A stretch of 64,000 bases of DNA from Trichosphaerium sp. ATCC 40318 (GCA_038496445.1 JALMLS010000421.1:62001-126000); one strand, 5' to 3'. Positions 1 to 11,428 are shown, counted from the stretch's first letter. The notes: generated by a model not told the origin, from the sequence alone. Translations and numbers: made by a program.

Positions 1-138
1 ATATTATACGTACGTTTGAAGTCACATGGTTTTTTTTTCAACAAAAACTTTGTCAGCGAGATGCTTTATTTTTGGCTTTTGAGTCTTTTTTTTCTACCCA
101 GAGGTAACATAGGTTGTACTAATTTATGTATTTGTTAG

Positions 139-743
139 GCGAGCCATCACTTGTTTTACATATGAACCATATCAATGTGACTAAAGCTAAGATCAACCCT
201 GATAAAATGAAAAATTTTGGCGAACATGCATTGTTAAATGTCAACGAGACTGTAAAGAATAGGAGGATGAGATTCAGTCATGAAACACCACCACAATCTT
301 ATGAGCTTGCAAACATGGCTGCATGGTCTAAGGAAGAAAGTTCAGCAATCTTGAAGGGTATGGAATCAGAGCAGGGGTTAAAAGCCGAATGGAAGAAAGT
401 ACAAGCTTTATACGAGAAAACTTACGGCAAGACTGCTGAAGAGATGGGAGAAATGCAGTTAGCACAAATAGCTGTGGATGACGCTATGTCTGTGGAAGTA
501 AAAAATGAAGTTCCAGAAGATTCTAGTGGTGATGAGGCGAAACCAGGAATTAGGAACCTTCGACGTAAGAGAAAAATCGTTGTAAAGCGAAGAGTGAAGA
601 AGAAACAACCGATTGTCATTATTGATTCTTCTGATGATGAGGGCCTTGATGATGCTTCTGATGGCGATTATGTTCCTCCTGGTAAAAGAAAAGCTGGTTA
701 TGTTACTGGACCTACTGCAAAGAAGGCACAGTTGGAAGAATGA
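139..743 (+). CDS. 3' end of a nuclear-type protein with basic/acidic tail and SUMO-interacting motif (partial)
   Basis: Terminal exon of a gene that begins before the window. A TACTAAT branch point followed by TTAG at 135-138 marks the acceptor, so the in-frame ATG at 126 is intronic. The exon encodes about 200 residues. The N-terminal part (FGEHALLNVNETVKNRRMRF) is not a family I recognise. The C-terminal part is low complexity: an Arg/Lys-rich stretch like a nuclear localisation signal, then PIVIIDSSDDE, the pattern of a SUMO-interacting motif (hydrophobic core plus acidic/serine flank), then another acidic stretch and a lysine-containing end. A nuclear or chromatin role is inference only. 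Stop TGA at 741-743; about 230 nt of noncoding DNA separate it from the convergent gene downstream. Confidence 0.55.
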
Positions 744-974
744 GAGAAAAACTTATTGAAAGATTTTTTTTCCTTTTTCGGTTGGTTTGTGACTTTTAGT
801 TGAGCCTGTTGATGATGGGAACTTGTATGAAAGTTCTTACATGTCAAGGCAGTTCTAATACGTCTTAAAAAAAACTGACGTTGTACATAGAGGTGTAAAA
901 AAAGTAAATGTATTTATTGTATAATTTCCTGTTTTTTTCTTGCTTTTGTTTGTTTTCTCGCTTTATTCTTCTTC

Positions 975-2137
975 CTATTGAGTGTTTAGTTTTATTTTTA
1001 TTTCTGGTGGTTTTTGGTTTGGGTCTGTAAGTGCTTTTTTTGCTAGTTCTCTTATATTGTTGACGTCAGAGTTATCGACTAGTATGAACCAGTGCCATCC
1101 ACAATTATTGTCTTTGTATTTTATTTTCTTTATTTGGTTTTGAGTTATCCCAAGAACTTTCTTTATACTCATTGTGAATGGTACAATTGTTGTATCGTCT
1201 ATAAAGGGAAGTCAACTATTTAAACAATGTCTCACAAACTCGTTTTTTGACAACATTAAAAAAAAGACAAAAAGTTAACTAAAAATTTACTAACAACTAT
1301 GTAGTGAAAACAGAAAGAGACTTGTGGTACCATCTATATAAAATACCGATTTGCCCATTTGATGCCGTATTATAACTGTGTACTTATTCTTCTCTTCTTT
1401 TTTCTCCTTCTCAACGGTAGTGTTCTTTTGTTTTTTCCTTTTCTTTCGTTTCCTTTTCCGTTTTTTTTCCTTCTTTTCGTTCTTTTCTTTCTTCTCTTCC
1501 TTGTCTTCTCTTTTCCTCTTTCTACTCTTCTCTACCTTAATTTTCTTCTCCGTAGCGTCGTTTCCCGAAACCAAACGTATCTTTCGATAAGTTGCGTGAA
1601 CAATAGCAGAACGTTTTGCTTGTTTGTTAAAATACTTCTCAGTGCACTTAAACGATAATCCATCAGCTTTTATCTTATAATGAAGTAGAGTTTTTTTAAT
1701 ACTCCCCAATGTAGCGTTTTCTCTCCAGTTTGATTTCATGAAGTCGAGAAAATACTCCAAGTCCATTATCCCAAACCTTAAACAAAATCAAAATGAGCAA
1801 AAAAAAGACTGTTTTAGGTTTGTTTGGCGTTTGAACCCACATACGTGCAATGTCCTGTCCATTGAATACATTTATTACTTTCATCCTGTAGCATATCAAA
1901 AATCACTACTCTTGCTGAAGTTTCAGCTGTACGGGCTTTGTAGTAAGTCAAACAAGTAAGAAAAAAAAATTGTTGTAGGCAATCACGTGTAAGTAGGTAC
2001 TTTTGCTTTTTGTCAAATAAAAAAACTAAATAACGGTTTTTTCTAACAAGTACAATAGGCACTTGAGTGCTAAACCATATATCTGAATAGTTGAAGCGAA
2101 TGGCAACGAACGTACCTTGTAGACGTGACATTTTCAA
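975..2137 (-). CDS. Hypothetical protein with Lys/Glu/Arg-rich central segment (4 exons)
   Basis: Four exons join in one frame on the minus strand. The first begins at ATG 2137 (or 2131, MSRLQG). The second encodes ARTAETSARVVIFDML. The third (from about 1780) encodes MDLEYFLDFMKSNW and a very basic/acidic stretch of KKEK/KRKRK runs. A last exon from about 1203 to 975 ends KPPEIKIKLNTQ. Donor GTATGT with acceptor TTTAAG joins exons 2 and 3, and donor GTACCA with acceptor TTATAG joins exons 3 and 4; both keep the frame. The first junction is uncertain. No domain is recognised. The charged run suggests a nuclear or nucleic-acid-binding protein, as inference. The plus-strand ORFs here are the Phe/Leu mirror of this charged segment. 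Confidence 0.45.
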
Positions 2138-2302
2138 AACCGTTATTTGTTTGCCCCAAAGTAAAAAAAACGATCAGGCTATTGGAGGTGTCTGTACGAA
2201 AGGAACAGCGCAGTCGCTGACCTCTAACGTTATAAAACGAAAAAAAGACTAAAAGAGACCACGATTTGCGACAAAGTATCTTATTATCGAAGCTCCTTAG
2301 CC

Positions 2303-3630
2303 ATGAAGGCTAAATATACGCCTTGCGATGCGTCCAGATGTTCGATGTTGGCTTTGCCTCTCGAAATGATTACGAGAGTGCTTTCGACGCTGGAAGTACC
2401 CACAATATTCGGGCTACGGCGTATATCGACTGAATTTCGCACAATTGTGGACGACGTAGTACATTGGCCCAAATACGCAAAGAAATCGCTTGAAAAACTC
2501 TCAAAATGCATGTGGAGTGTTTTAGATGACATATACTATGTTCCTGTTGATTTTTTTGGTATTCCACATCCACTCATTACCAGTAACCGTATGACGCTCT
2601 CAATGTATAAGGAAAATCCTTTTCCACGCAATAGAACCGAATGCAAGGAGTTATTAATGGTTCACAGCTTCTTTCGTAGGTTTTCTAAATTATCACGCGT
2701 AGAACTACAAGTTGGAGTAGAGGGTAAGCCCTAGTTCGTTTTTTGACCTCGTATTTTTAGTTTGTGGGTTTTTTTTTCCAACTGACTTATTCATTGAATT
2801 AAAGGAGTCGTTGGTCCTTTTTATGCTAAACTTGGAGAAGGACTATTAGATCACCCTATTATTATTTTAGCACGTGCATGTAACCAAACGACAGATGAAA
2901 TGATAGTGAATTATAAACATAAAACTGTAGATACTGGTACTGGATGGTGGACGCTATACGACAATAACTCGGTAAGTAGCAAAAATAGAAAGATTTTAAT
3001 TTCACGTTGTAGACGCAAAAATTCCTTCTTTTTGTTTTTTGGTAAATTGAGCCCTCTGCGATGCATTTACTATATAAATACGGTGTATACATACCCATGC
3101 ATTGTTACTGAAAGTTTGAGGAATCTTGTTAAAGGCAACCACTTTACTTTATTGCGCTATTTCAGGATTACATAACGGCCAGTCTGGTACATGCCGTTCT
3201 GGAACTTGATGGTATAAACACGTTCTATCACATGTAGTATACCGCCATGTATCAGAGTGGCCGTTTCCTAATGGTTTCATAATCTCGTTGATACATAAGA
3301 TTATATTTTAAAGTGTTTTGTTTTAAGGTTAATAGCAATTGTAAACATATTCTGTGGTAATCAACTTACAAAGAATGTTTATAGGCAGTTGAACTATGGC
3401 CAAAAGGTTTTTTGGGTGAAGAAATATTGAATGAAGGTGATAAGGATATCAATGAATTCATTGCTTTTTTAAAGTCAATGCGTTCTTGTGGTGTTTTTAA
3501 ATCTATTCATTTATTACATGCAGACATGAAAAGACAGACTTCAGACGTTCCATGGTGTAATGAGTTCTTATATGGAGTGACTCAGACTGGACTTATTTTT
3601 GGTCTTGGATTACTAGAACAAAAGTATTGA
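2303..3630 (+). CDS. F-box protein, unrecognised C-terminal domain (4 exons)
   Basis: Predicted SCF ubiquitin-ligase adaptor. The N-terminus has the F-box pattern at about residues 15-60: LPLEMITRVLSTLEVPTIFG followed by LRRISTEFRTIV. Exon 1 ends at a GTAAGC donor near 2724. Exon 2 (from 2804, GVVGPFYAKLGEGLLD) ends at GTAAGT near 2971. A short exon (DYITASL) ends at a GTACAT donor near 3188, and the last exon starts at 3384 after TTTATAG (AVELWPKGFLGEEIL). The exons join in frame and end at TGA 3628-3630. The region after the F-box has no LRR, WD or Kelch pattern I can recognise. The third junction is the weakest. The gene is divergent from the lysine-rich gene to its left, about 165 nt away. 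Confidence 0.6.
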
Positions 3631-4042
3631 ACAAGAGATATCTTTGTGTTATTCTTGGTTACATGTAAATAAAAGCCATGTATTCCTTTTCAGCTGTATG
3701 TATCGTTTTCACCCGAGTTTCACATAATAGTTCTAAGTTGTTTGGATCAAATAAAGGTCAGCAGGAGTGCTGTATTCCGAAAACAATCAGATTGAAAAAA
3801 ACGTCTTTTTTTTTCAGACTTTTTTGTTTTTTTCATGTAATACTTGATGCCATCAAAGCCAACAACAGACTAAACTGTCAGAAAATCAGTATTTTTAATG
3901 TAGTTATAAGATAATCTATTCAAATCGATAAGTCCTTAAGGTCACGTTCAACAATCTCATCCCGATTTCACGTGAAATTTTTCAGTTTTCAAAAAAAACT
4001 TTATTATTTAAAAGCACCCGAATTAAACGGCTCTTCATCAAT
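3631..4042. other. Intergenic, no gene seen
   Basis: This stretch separates the F-box gene from the monooxygenase. A 78-codon ORF at 3678-3914 is Phe/Cys-rich with no motif and looks fortuitous. One CACGTG lies at about 3970, some 70 nt before the monooxygenase start, where a promoter element would be plausible. Confidence 0.5.
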
Positions 4043-6272
4043 ATGGTGTTTATCACAATAGCATTGCTAGCATTACTAGCGTTAACGTGGGTGTATATAC
4101 TTAAAAGCATGAAACAACAAAGACAAATAGCAAAAGGAGCGCAAGTATTCGAATCTGGTGTTGTACTTGGACCCAGTACGTATATCTAACCGCGGAGTCT
4201 TTGTTCAGAAAAAGACTTTTATCAAAACTTCCTAAAACGATACTCACATCACTCTACCCTTCGTACACGCGTTTACCTACAACGAAACAGTTTTTTGAAT
4301 TGATTGTGTACTCACTGATCCCGTTTTCAATAAAGAGCTTCGAGTGTGTGTTATTGGCTCTGGTTACGCGGGATTAGGCGCTGCTAAGCAGTTTAAGAAG
4401 CATGGGCATGATGTAACCATTTTAGAGAAAGCTGATGGTTTAGGCGGTGTTTGGCGTACAGGTACGATAAGTCCGTTGTATTGCTAGAGCTCTGACGCCT
4501 GAATTACAGCTTATCCTAACGTGACGCTTCAAAACTGGGGCGACGACTACCAGTTCAGCGACTTTAATGTACCAAGCTTTAGAAACCATCCTACAGCGCA
4601 TCAAGTGCTAGAGTAAGGCGTCAAAAGGTGAACAAACAGTTGATCGAGTTTTAGGTATTTGAAGGCTTATGCTGAACATAATCGTCTAGTAATCACGTAT
4701 AATACTACAGTAATATCTCTAGAACAGAAAGGAAAGGATAAAGACACAAAATGGCTTGTACATACTCGTAAAACAGACGGAGAAGATGTTGAAGTTCTTG
4801 AATTTGATTATATTATTTGTGCTATTGGACAGTACGGACATGCTCCTCATATACCAGGTTAGAAGTGTAGTCTTAGTTCTTGTGTACTTATGGATTATAT
4901 GTAGAACAATTGAGGAAGGAGAACTGGGTGAAGGATGGCAAGACAATCTTTGATGACAGCATTGAAGTCATTCATAGTTCAGAATACACAGATCAAAGTC
5001 AACTTGAAGGAAAACGTGCTCTTATTGTTGGATATGGTCGTTCATCTCTAGCTATAGCTACTCAGATTGCTGATAAGGGAGGTGAATGTCATCACGTGTT
5101 TAGGAAAGCGAGATGGGTGATGCCAATGTATATTTTTGGTACTGACTTAGTTAGTTTTTCTGGCTTAACTTTTTTTCTTTCAAGGTCTCGTTCACTACCG
5201 CCTAATTTTTGGAACAAAATTCGGCTGTGATCCTGTTCCTTGGTATAAGTATAACGCTCAGCAAAATATAATGGCTTCGATACCTCGATTTCATGAGATA
5301 ACATGGAACTTCTTTGAGTGGGTTGTAGCAACAAGCCTTGGAATTAAAAAAGACAGTATTATGTATCCTGAATCAAGGTACTCCAATCTTCTTAGTGCAC
5401 GTGTCAACAATTGTTTATATGTCACCAAGTCATATTTGCACTTTTTATTAACACGTGTACACGCCTATTTGCTCTGTTAAGTGATGAGTGGCGTGGCGTT
5501 AAGGATAGTATGGGTTTTTTTTTTCTTATTTTTTTCTTTAGATTAACTCAAGATATGCGAGCATCAATTGCCCTTGAACCCTTGAACTACTTCAAGTATC
5601 AAAAAACGGGTGTAATAAAATGTCATAAATCAGAGATTGAGTCATGGTCTAATAAAACAGTGACACTATCAAATGGGGATAAACTTGATGGAATAGATAT
5701 TGTAATTCTTGCAACTGGATTCAAACAAGAACATAGTATCCTACCAAAGATATTTACAGATAAACTCAACATCAAAAGAGACGGAGGAATTCAGTTATAT
5801 CGTCATTACATACACCCTGATTTACCAAATGTTGCATTCAGCGGATATGCTGCTTCATTAATGACAGGTGTCACCATTGAACTAGGTACGGAAAGAACAA
5901 AAAAATGTTGTCCCGAGAAACAACTGATATGTCTTCGATCTTGATCTTTTGATTCTAATAACCGCCGTGATAGGATGTATATGGTTAATGGCTGTTATAA
6001 GAGGTGATATTAAGCTTCCTTCAGCTGAAAAACAAAGAGAGGAAATTGAAAGAATAGCGAAATGGAAACGAGAAAACTTAACATATGAAAAAACAATGGC
6101 ACATGTTGTCAGTACTAGATTCTTCCACCACACTGAGACAGTTCTTGATGACCTTGGTGTTTCTCCATCAAGAAAAGCTCCTATACTTGAATATTTTATG
6201 AGATATACAGCTGATGATTATATCAATGTAGGGAATGAAGTAATTGCCAAATCAAAACTTCTAAACCAATAA
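4043..6272 (+). CDS. Flavin-containing monooxygenase, membrane-anchored (8 exons)
   Basis: Predicted FAD/NADPH-dependent oxygenase acting on nucleophilic N or S centres. The first exon (4043-4175) encodes a hydrophobic N-terminal helix (VFITIALLALLALTWVYIL), suggesting membrane anchoring. Exon 2 carries the dinucleotide-binding motif RVCVIGSGYAGLGAA and the family signature LGGVWRTG. Exon 4 has DYIICAIGQYG. Exon 5 carries a second Rossmann motif, RALIVGYGRSSLAIA (NADPH site). A later exon has DIVILATGF, matching the family's FATGY motif. Eight exons join in frame with donors such as GTACGT, GTACGA, GTACTG and GTACGG. The stop is TAA at 6270-6272. The domain set is complete and nothing is broken. 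Plausible alternatives are a Baeyer-Villiger or N-hydroxylating relative; the substrate cannot be read from sequence. Confidence 0.88.
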
Positions 6273-6513
6273 AAAAATAGTTTCACATAGCAAGTCTCAC
6301 GTGTTGCCACAAATGAATGGCATTCAATCAAAACGTTTTTGTTCCTTACTATACTAACCCAATCGAACTTGATACTACTGGAAAGTCACTTCAGGTACTT
6401 CACGTGATGTTCAAAAGTACATTCTAAAAAAGTATGTTGTTGTGTTTTTTATGGTTTACAATATTGAAGCAGTTCATTGAGTTTGCAACTTTTTATTCAA
6501 TAAAGATATTGTC

Positions 6514-7657
6514 CTAGCTATAGTAGTGATACTCAGTCTCTAAACATCTTAGATAATCGTTGTTGAGAACAAGGTGTTGGTATAAGCTTCTCAGAGCAAT
6601 TGTAATGAGAAGTATCATTAAACAAAATCAATCTAGCACCAAAAGGGTCAAGCTTGAAATCAAGAACTACGACAAAATAATAAGCTTACAACTTCAAAAC
6701 ATTACAACACAAAACCCAAACTTACTATTCATACAACATGGCTGTTGATCCAAATGATCTAAAAATAAACACATTAGTACACTTACAACTCAAGTAGAAT
6801 ATATACCTCTGTAGCGTCTGAGATCGAAACCTAGAACAGACCCAATGACCAAGCGAATAGTAGCTTTGTGTGAGACTACAATAACATTCTCTCCGTCATG
6901 TTTTGCAACTATTGTAACAATAAGAAAAAAAAATAAAAGCGCTCATCATCACACGTGCCTATTTCTCTGAATACAGGAAGTGCACGTGCTAGAACATTCA
7001 AACCAGATTCTCCGTCCTTAGGAGCGACTATTCAAAATAAGATAAACCAATAGAGTGAGGTAAAGTATAAGGGAAAACAAGTACACGTGAACGGATCATC
7101 TTCCCAGAATTTATACTCATCAGCATGATTCTTCTCGACATCAGCACGTGTTTTCTCCTCCCAGTGGCCGTGGTTAATCTCTTTGAGTCCAGGACGAAGT
7201 TGCAACTACTCTCTGGTTAGCCTACACGTGAAATAAAGACAAGAATGATGTGCACCTCTAAATTATGTGGTTCTGCTATTATAGTCGCTGTTTTAACAGT
7301 TCTCTTCATTGGAGAAGCGTATACTGCAGCAATATCGATGCCGGAAAGCCTGGAAGAAACGCAAGATGCCTAAATAAGAAAATAAGCGTGCTTTGTCGTC
7401 AAATTGATTTTGAAAGAGCGCGTTGGGGTTCCTATAGTTAAAGAGCGCGAAGGATAGGAGGCTTACCTGTTTTTCGCCTTCTTTTGAAAGCAACACGTCG
7501 GTTGCGCCTAGGAGTTATCTATAAGCGCTACTAAACGTTATAATAGCTTCATCAGCGTACCAGCAAAGCGATCCTCTTGTGTTAAGACTGTAGCGCCATG
7601 ACGAATGAGTATAATACGACAGTGTCCTTTCTTAACGTTTCCTGATACGTCAGACAT
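6514..7657 (-). CDS. Histidine phosphatase (phosphoglycerate mutase-like) superfamily protein (8 exons)
   Basis: Eight exons on the minus strand from ATG 7657 to TAG 6514. The catalytic histidine motif is near residue 20: RIILIRHGAT. Later exons supply YASPMKRTVKTA (second Arg of the pocket), LRPGLKEINHGHWEE (family signature LxEIxxGxWE), PKDGESGLNV, and ENVIVVSHKATIR, which carries the second catalytic His. The end, RDHLDQQPCCMN then LFNDTSHY, also matches the family. All junctions fit, but the fourth intron needs either a GC donor (G|GCACGT) or a GTGATG donor four bases on; the GC form gives the better protein alignment. Substrate is unknown (sugar phosphate or signalling phosphatase). The gene is convergent with the monooxygenase, 240 nt away. 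Confidence 0.82.
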
Positions 7658-8108
7658 GATATTTACTTGTTGTTGCTTTGTTGTAAATGAATGGTAACTG
7701 ATTTTTTGATTTCTTTTCTTGCCTTATGGAGAAACTACTAGATTAAATTATGATGAAATTCCGTTTGTTTTCAACTTTTTTGTAGTTGTACAGTTTAACC
7801 GCTTTTCCCTATGCTATGAGTACTGTTTAATGTAGATACTTATGTCTTGTTTAGAAAAGTATAATAGGAAGGACTGTACATAAAAAGATGTTTTAGTCTG
7901 AATCCTATTTCCATTCTGGTACGGATTCTAAAAAAAGCATGAACTTGTTTATTGTGTAGATAAATAATACTTGTTATTATTAGGTAAGGAATATCTTGAA
8001 GCTTCCCCATCATAAAGGATAGTGCCTTCATTCTCTTTCATCCTAATCGAGGCAGTTGTTGTTTTACAGAGGGTTCAGGAGCTGTAATAGCACTTCTCTC
8101 ATCACTCC
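7658..8108. other. Intergenic, no gene seen
   Basis: It lies between the phosphatase start and the end of the MORN gene. Only a short motif-free ORF (7840-8031, minus) is present. The DNA is AT-rich with no clear repeat. Confidence 0.5.
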
Positions 8109-9329
8109 TTACGTGTTTGTACTGTATTTTCTTGTGTTCAGTGGTAAGGAAAGGTCAGAGTGGCAATGAATTAATCTTCCATTTTCATCCCATTGTTTGT
8201 ACTCTCCATACATCCTATAATCAACAAAATCACAATGTACTTTAATTTGTCCGTTCTCATGCCACTCCTTGTATTCACCACAGAATGTACCATCATTGTA
8301 ACAACAAAGAACCTTGAGTTGTCCATTATTGTACCACCTCTGGCATTCACCGTTTCTGTTGCCATTAATAAAAGTACATTTCTCAGATAGTTCCCCGTTC
8401 TGATGCCACTTCTTGCTTTCACCGTTCTCTGTATCATTAACAAATGTACAATGTAGTCTTAATTGCCCATTGTCATACCAACCTTTGTACTCTCCATTCT
8501 TTAAACCCTTGGTTTTTGTGCATTGTATGTCAAGTTGTCCATTAGGATGCCAATACTTTTGCTCGCCATTTTCTAGCCCGTCAATGTAATACAACTGAAG
8601 TTCAAGTTGTCCATTGGAATACCACCCCTTGTACTCACCACTTTCAGCTCCTTCTATAAAGTGATGCTTTGTCTTGATTTGTCCGGTGTTATACCACTCT
8701 CTGCAGTCACCATGTTTCTTTCCGTCAACAAACATGTCATGTGTCTGAAGTTGTCCGTTTTTATACCACTTTTTGCTGTCACCATTAAGGTTGTTTTCTT
8801 TGTAAGTATTTTCAAGGAATAGTGCCCCACTTTTCCTCCATATATTATGTACACCAGTTTGTTTGCCATTCATAAATGTGCATTGTTCTTTTAGTCGACC
8901 ATTATAATACCACGCTTTACACTCACCATGTCTTTTTCCAAGAATAAAATTCGTTTTAACATGAAGTTGTCCATTGCTGTAAAACTTTCTGTGTTCTCCA
9001 TTAATGTTATCATCGATGTACGCACATTGAAGTCTGATTTGACTAGACCTATACCATTTCGTAAATACGCCATTTCTTTTGCCATTGTTCATAGCTGATT
9101 GAGAACTAATTTGACCGCTTCTGTACCATTCTATCCATAGGCCTTTTTTCTCGAGTTCAGTGTTATAGTGAGTGTTTATTGCTGCTCGTTTTGATAGCAC
9201 GTGATACTTTTTAAATGTTTCAGAATCAAAAGTACATATAACACGTTGAATATCACAGGGAAGGTCTAAAATATTTTTTTGAAGCTCACCAAGGTGATGG
9301 TATTGACCAGGTTTTATTGATACTTGCAT
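8109..9329 (-). CDS. F-box-like protein with about 14 MORN-variant repeats (intronless)
   Basis: Single ORF of 406 residues from ATG 9329. Residues about 15-55 (LPCDIQRVICTFDSETFKKYHVL) look like a degenerate F-box. From about residue 60 a 24-residue unit repeats some 14 times, following G-E-x-K-x-W-Y-x-N-G-Q-L, then a hydrophobic strand and a G turn (for example EYKGWYSNGQLELQLYYIDG). This is the MORN_2/YwqK-like pattern, expected to form a beta-rich solenoid. F-box plus MORN-variant proteins are known from large DNA viruses and some protists. By architecture this would be an SCF adaptor with a repeat recognition surface (inference). Unlike most neighbours it lacks introns. A decayed relative lies at 44425-45103. 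Confidence 0.75.
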   Translation of the reverse strand: MQVSIKPGQYHHLGELQKNILDLPCDIQRVICTFDSETFKKYHVLSKRAAINTHYNTELEKKGLWIEWYRSGQISSQSAMNNGKRNGVFTKWYRSSQIRLQCAYIDDNINGEHRKFYSNGQLHVKTNFILGKRHGECKAWYYNGRLKEQCTFMNGKQTGVHNIWRKSGALFLENTYKENNLNGDSKKWYKNGQLQTHDMFVDGKKHGDCREWYNTGQIKTKHHFIEGAESGEYKGWYSNGQLELQLYYIDGLENGEQKYWHPNGQLDIQCTKTKGLKNGEYKGWYDNGQLRLHCTFVNDTENGESKKWHQNGELSEKCTFINGNRNGECQRWYNNGQLKVLCCYNDGTFCGEYKEWHENGQIKVHCDFVDYRMYGEYKQWDENGRLIHCHSDLSLPLNTRKYSTNT

Positions 9330-9868
9330 TTTCTCCTACAAAAAAACAGTAAGGATAAGGATTTCATAGCTAGATTTCTTTATTCTGGAGAGTAAATCCT
9401 TAACGTTAAGGACCTCGCAAGACGCTAATCGCACGTGGTAAAAAATAACAAAAAAACCCAAAGCAAGTAGTGAATGGTACAGTGCGAACGATTAGAATAT
9501 TCAAAACAATTTTTCGTCAGACCTCACAGCTTTTTTGCTGTTTGCGTAGAACTATGCTTTTTGTACCTTCGGATAATTAATATTTAGAAGTAGTTTATAA
9601 TAGAGGTAAGAGTCGGTAGTATGAACCCGAGATTTGATGTGTTAAAGTCAACGTCTTTCGTGCAAAATATGAACACGTGATTTAATATGAGCACTTTGCC
9701 ACTCTAAACGAAGTTAAATAACACCTTGATGGTGGTAGAAGTGATGAATTCTAGGGTACTTTAGTGTTTGTAGATTAGATTGGGAATCTTGGTTTGTTAA
9801 GCTGGCTAAGGCTAAGTTTCTTGTTGTTTTGACTTAAACCAACTAAAACGCACATCTCGCACCAAACA
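9330..9868. other. Divergent intergenic region between two F-box genes
   Basis: About 540 nt separate the starts of the MORN and LRR F-box genes, so both promoters must lie here. CACGTG palindromes occur near 9432 and 9673. No ORF or repeat stands out. Confidence 0.45.
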
Positions 9869-11239
9869 ATGAATTTCTCGTGGGTTTCAGTTGAGCAGGC
9901 ACTAACATACTTTCAAGAGAACCACACAGGAGCCTATGATACAATTACGGCAAAACAACACCAAATATTCATAACAGAGGTCAAGAATGCGTTGTGTATA
10001 TCCAATAGACGGCTTGAACAACGACTCGACAATATTTTATTCGACAGCTTGTCAAGTGGCGTTACTACAACGAATGAGCGTGAAACACATTCGAATAGTT
10101 TCAATGCGCTATCTAGACATACAGAGCACAGTCACACAGAAGTCAGATCTCTAAAACAAGAAGAAAAAAATACGTATGTACCTCAGGTTTTACATTACTT
10201 GCTAAACACTACTAGTGCTCATAAACAAGTGAATATTATTGACTTTCCACCTGAAGTTATTTCAAATATTCTACGTTTTACAGAAGATAAAGAGAGAGTT
10301 TCTGTTGCTCAATCATGTCATTTTATGGCTGACATAATTCATGACATTGTTGGTTACAATAATGTTTCTATCTGTTGTGTTCCAGATATTTTAAAGATTA
10401 GACAATACAAGGGCATAATGAATAACAGTATTATTAGACTAGACTTCATGGAGGATTATTCGCTGTTTTCTATGCTATTAGGTTGTTGCAAACTTGAGGG
10501 TGGGGACATAAATGTCACTGATGAAGATCTGAAACTACTTTCAAGTTCTAACAAAATCAAAACAATAGATTTAACACGTTGTGAACATGTGACAAGTGAA
10601 GGCATTAAAGCACTTGCCGGAGTTCATACCGTCAATCTTAATAGGACTAAAGTGACAGATGAAGGTCTAAAAGCACTTGTTGGAGTTCATACAATTGAGC
10701 TTAGTGAATGTTACAGAATATCAGATGAAGGTGTCAAAGCACTTGCTGGCGTTCATACCATCAATCTTACACATACTGAAGTAAGAGATGAAGGTCTAAA
10801 AGCGCTTGCTGGAGTTCACAAAATTGATTTGAGTAATTGTGGCCACTTTACAGATGAAGGGTTAAAGGCACTTGCTGGCGTTCATACCATCAATCTTAAT
10901 AGGACTAAAGTGACAGATGAAGGTCTAAAAGCACTTGTTGGAGTTCATACAATTGAGCTTAGTGAATGTTACAGAATATCAGATGAAGGGTTAAAAGCAC
11001 TTGCTGGCGTTCATACCATCAATCTTGATAGGACTAAAGTGACAGATAAAGGTATTAAAGCACTTGTTGGAGTTCATACCATCCATCTTAAATGTACTCA
11101 AGTGACAGATGAAGGTATTAAATCATTACAAGGGGTTAAATGCATTCACCTTTCAAGCTATTGTCTAATTACTCATGAGTATATTAAAGCTCTTAGAGTC
11201 GCATCAGTCACAGTATTCATAGGCTTGTGGAGCCACTGA
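9869..11239 (+). CDS. F-box/LRR protein A
   Basis: 456-residue ORF. The N-terminal module (MNFSWVSVEQALTYFQENH) recurs in the gene at 25662 and the fragment at 11542. After a Ser/Thr/His-rich linker comes an F-box at about residues 122-165 (DFPPEVISNILRFTEDKERV then SVAQSCHFMADIIHDIVG), then about ten leucine-rich repeats of the cysteine-containing FBXL type, with core VTDEGLKALAGVHTINL. Repeats of 21-22 and 24 residues alternate. A 99-nt segment occurs twice without change (10633-10731 and 10891-10989). A 42-nt in-frame stretch (10174-10215) has GTATGT/TAG borders and sits where paralogue C has an intron, so it may be spliced out. Expected role: SCF substrate recognition. Confidence 0.85.
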   Translation: MNFSWVSVEQALTYFQENHTGAYDTITAKQHQIFITEVKNALCISNRRLEQRLDNILFDSLSSGVTTTNERETHSNSFNALSRHTEHSHTEVRSLKQEEKNTYVPQVLHYLLNTTSAHKQVNIIDFPPEVISNILRFTEDKERVSVAQSCHFMADIIHDIVGYNNVSICCVPDILKIRQYKGIMNNSIIRLDFMEDYSLFSMLLGCCKLEGGDINVTDEDLKLLSSSNKIKTIDLTRCEHVTSEGIKALAGVHTVNLNRTKVTDEGLKALVGVHTIELSECYRISDEGVKALAGVHTINLTHTEVRDEGLKALAGVHKIDLSNCGHFTDEGLKALAGVHTINLNRTKVTDEGLKALVGVHTIELSECYRISDEGLKALAGVHTINLDRTKVTDKGIKALVGVHTIHLKCTQVTDEGIKSLQGVKCIHLSSYCLITHEYIKALRVASVTVFIGLWSH

Positions 11240-11428
11240 CATCAAACCTGGCCTTGAATAGGGGTGTCCAATGATAGATAAATGTATTAAACTGTTAGTT
11301 ATGCCATCATACTAAACAGGGAATAAACACATTAACCTTGAAGGCATTGTTCAATTACTGGTAAACACTAGATATGTTACATGTCGTATTATTCCTTTAG
11401 GCACTCTATCCTGACTGTTCAGAAAAGG

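Noticed and set aside
1359-1658. Plus-strand ORFs rich in Phe/Leu/Ser
   Set aside because: They are the complement of the Lys/Glu-rich exon of the minus-strand gene and have no independent support.
8193-8822. Plus-strand hydrophobic ORFs opposite the MORN gene
   Set aside because: Mirror translations of the repeat; periodic only because the minus-strand gene is periodic.
8109-11239. Integrated giant-virus segment
   Set aside because: LRR and MORN units recall viral ones, but there are no viral core genes, neighbours are intron-rich cellular genes, and the LRR genes themselves carry introns. A single-gene transfer remains open.
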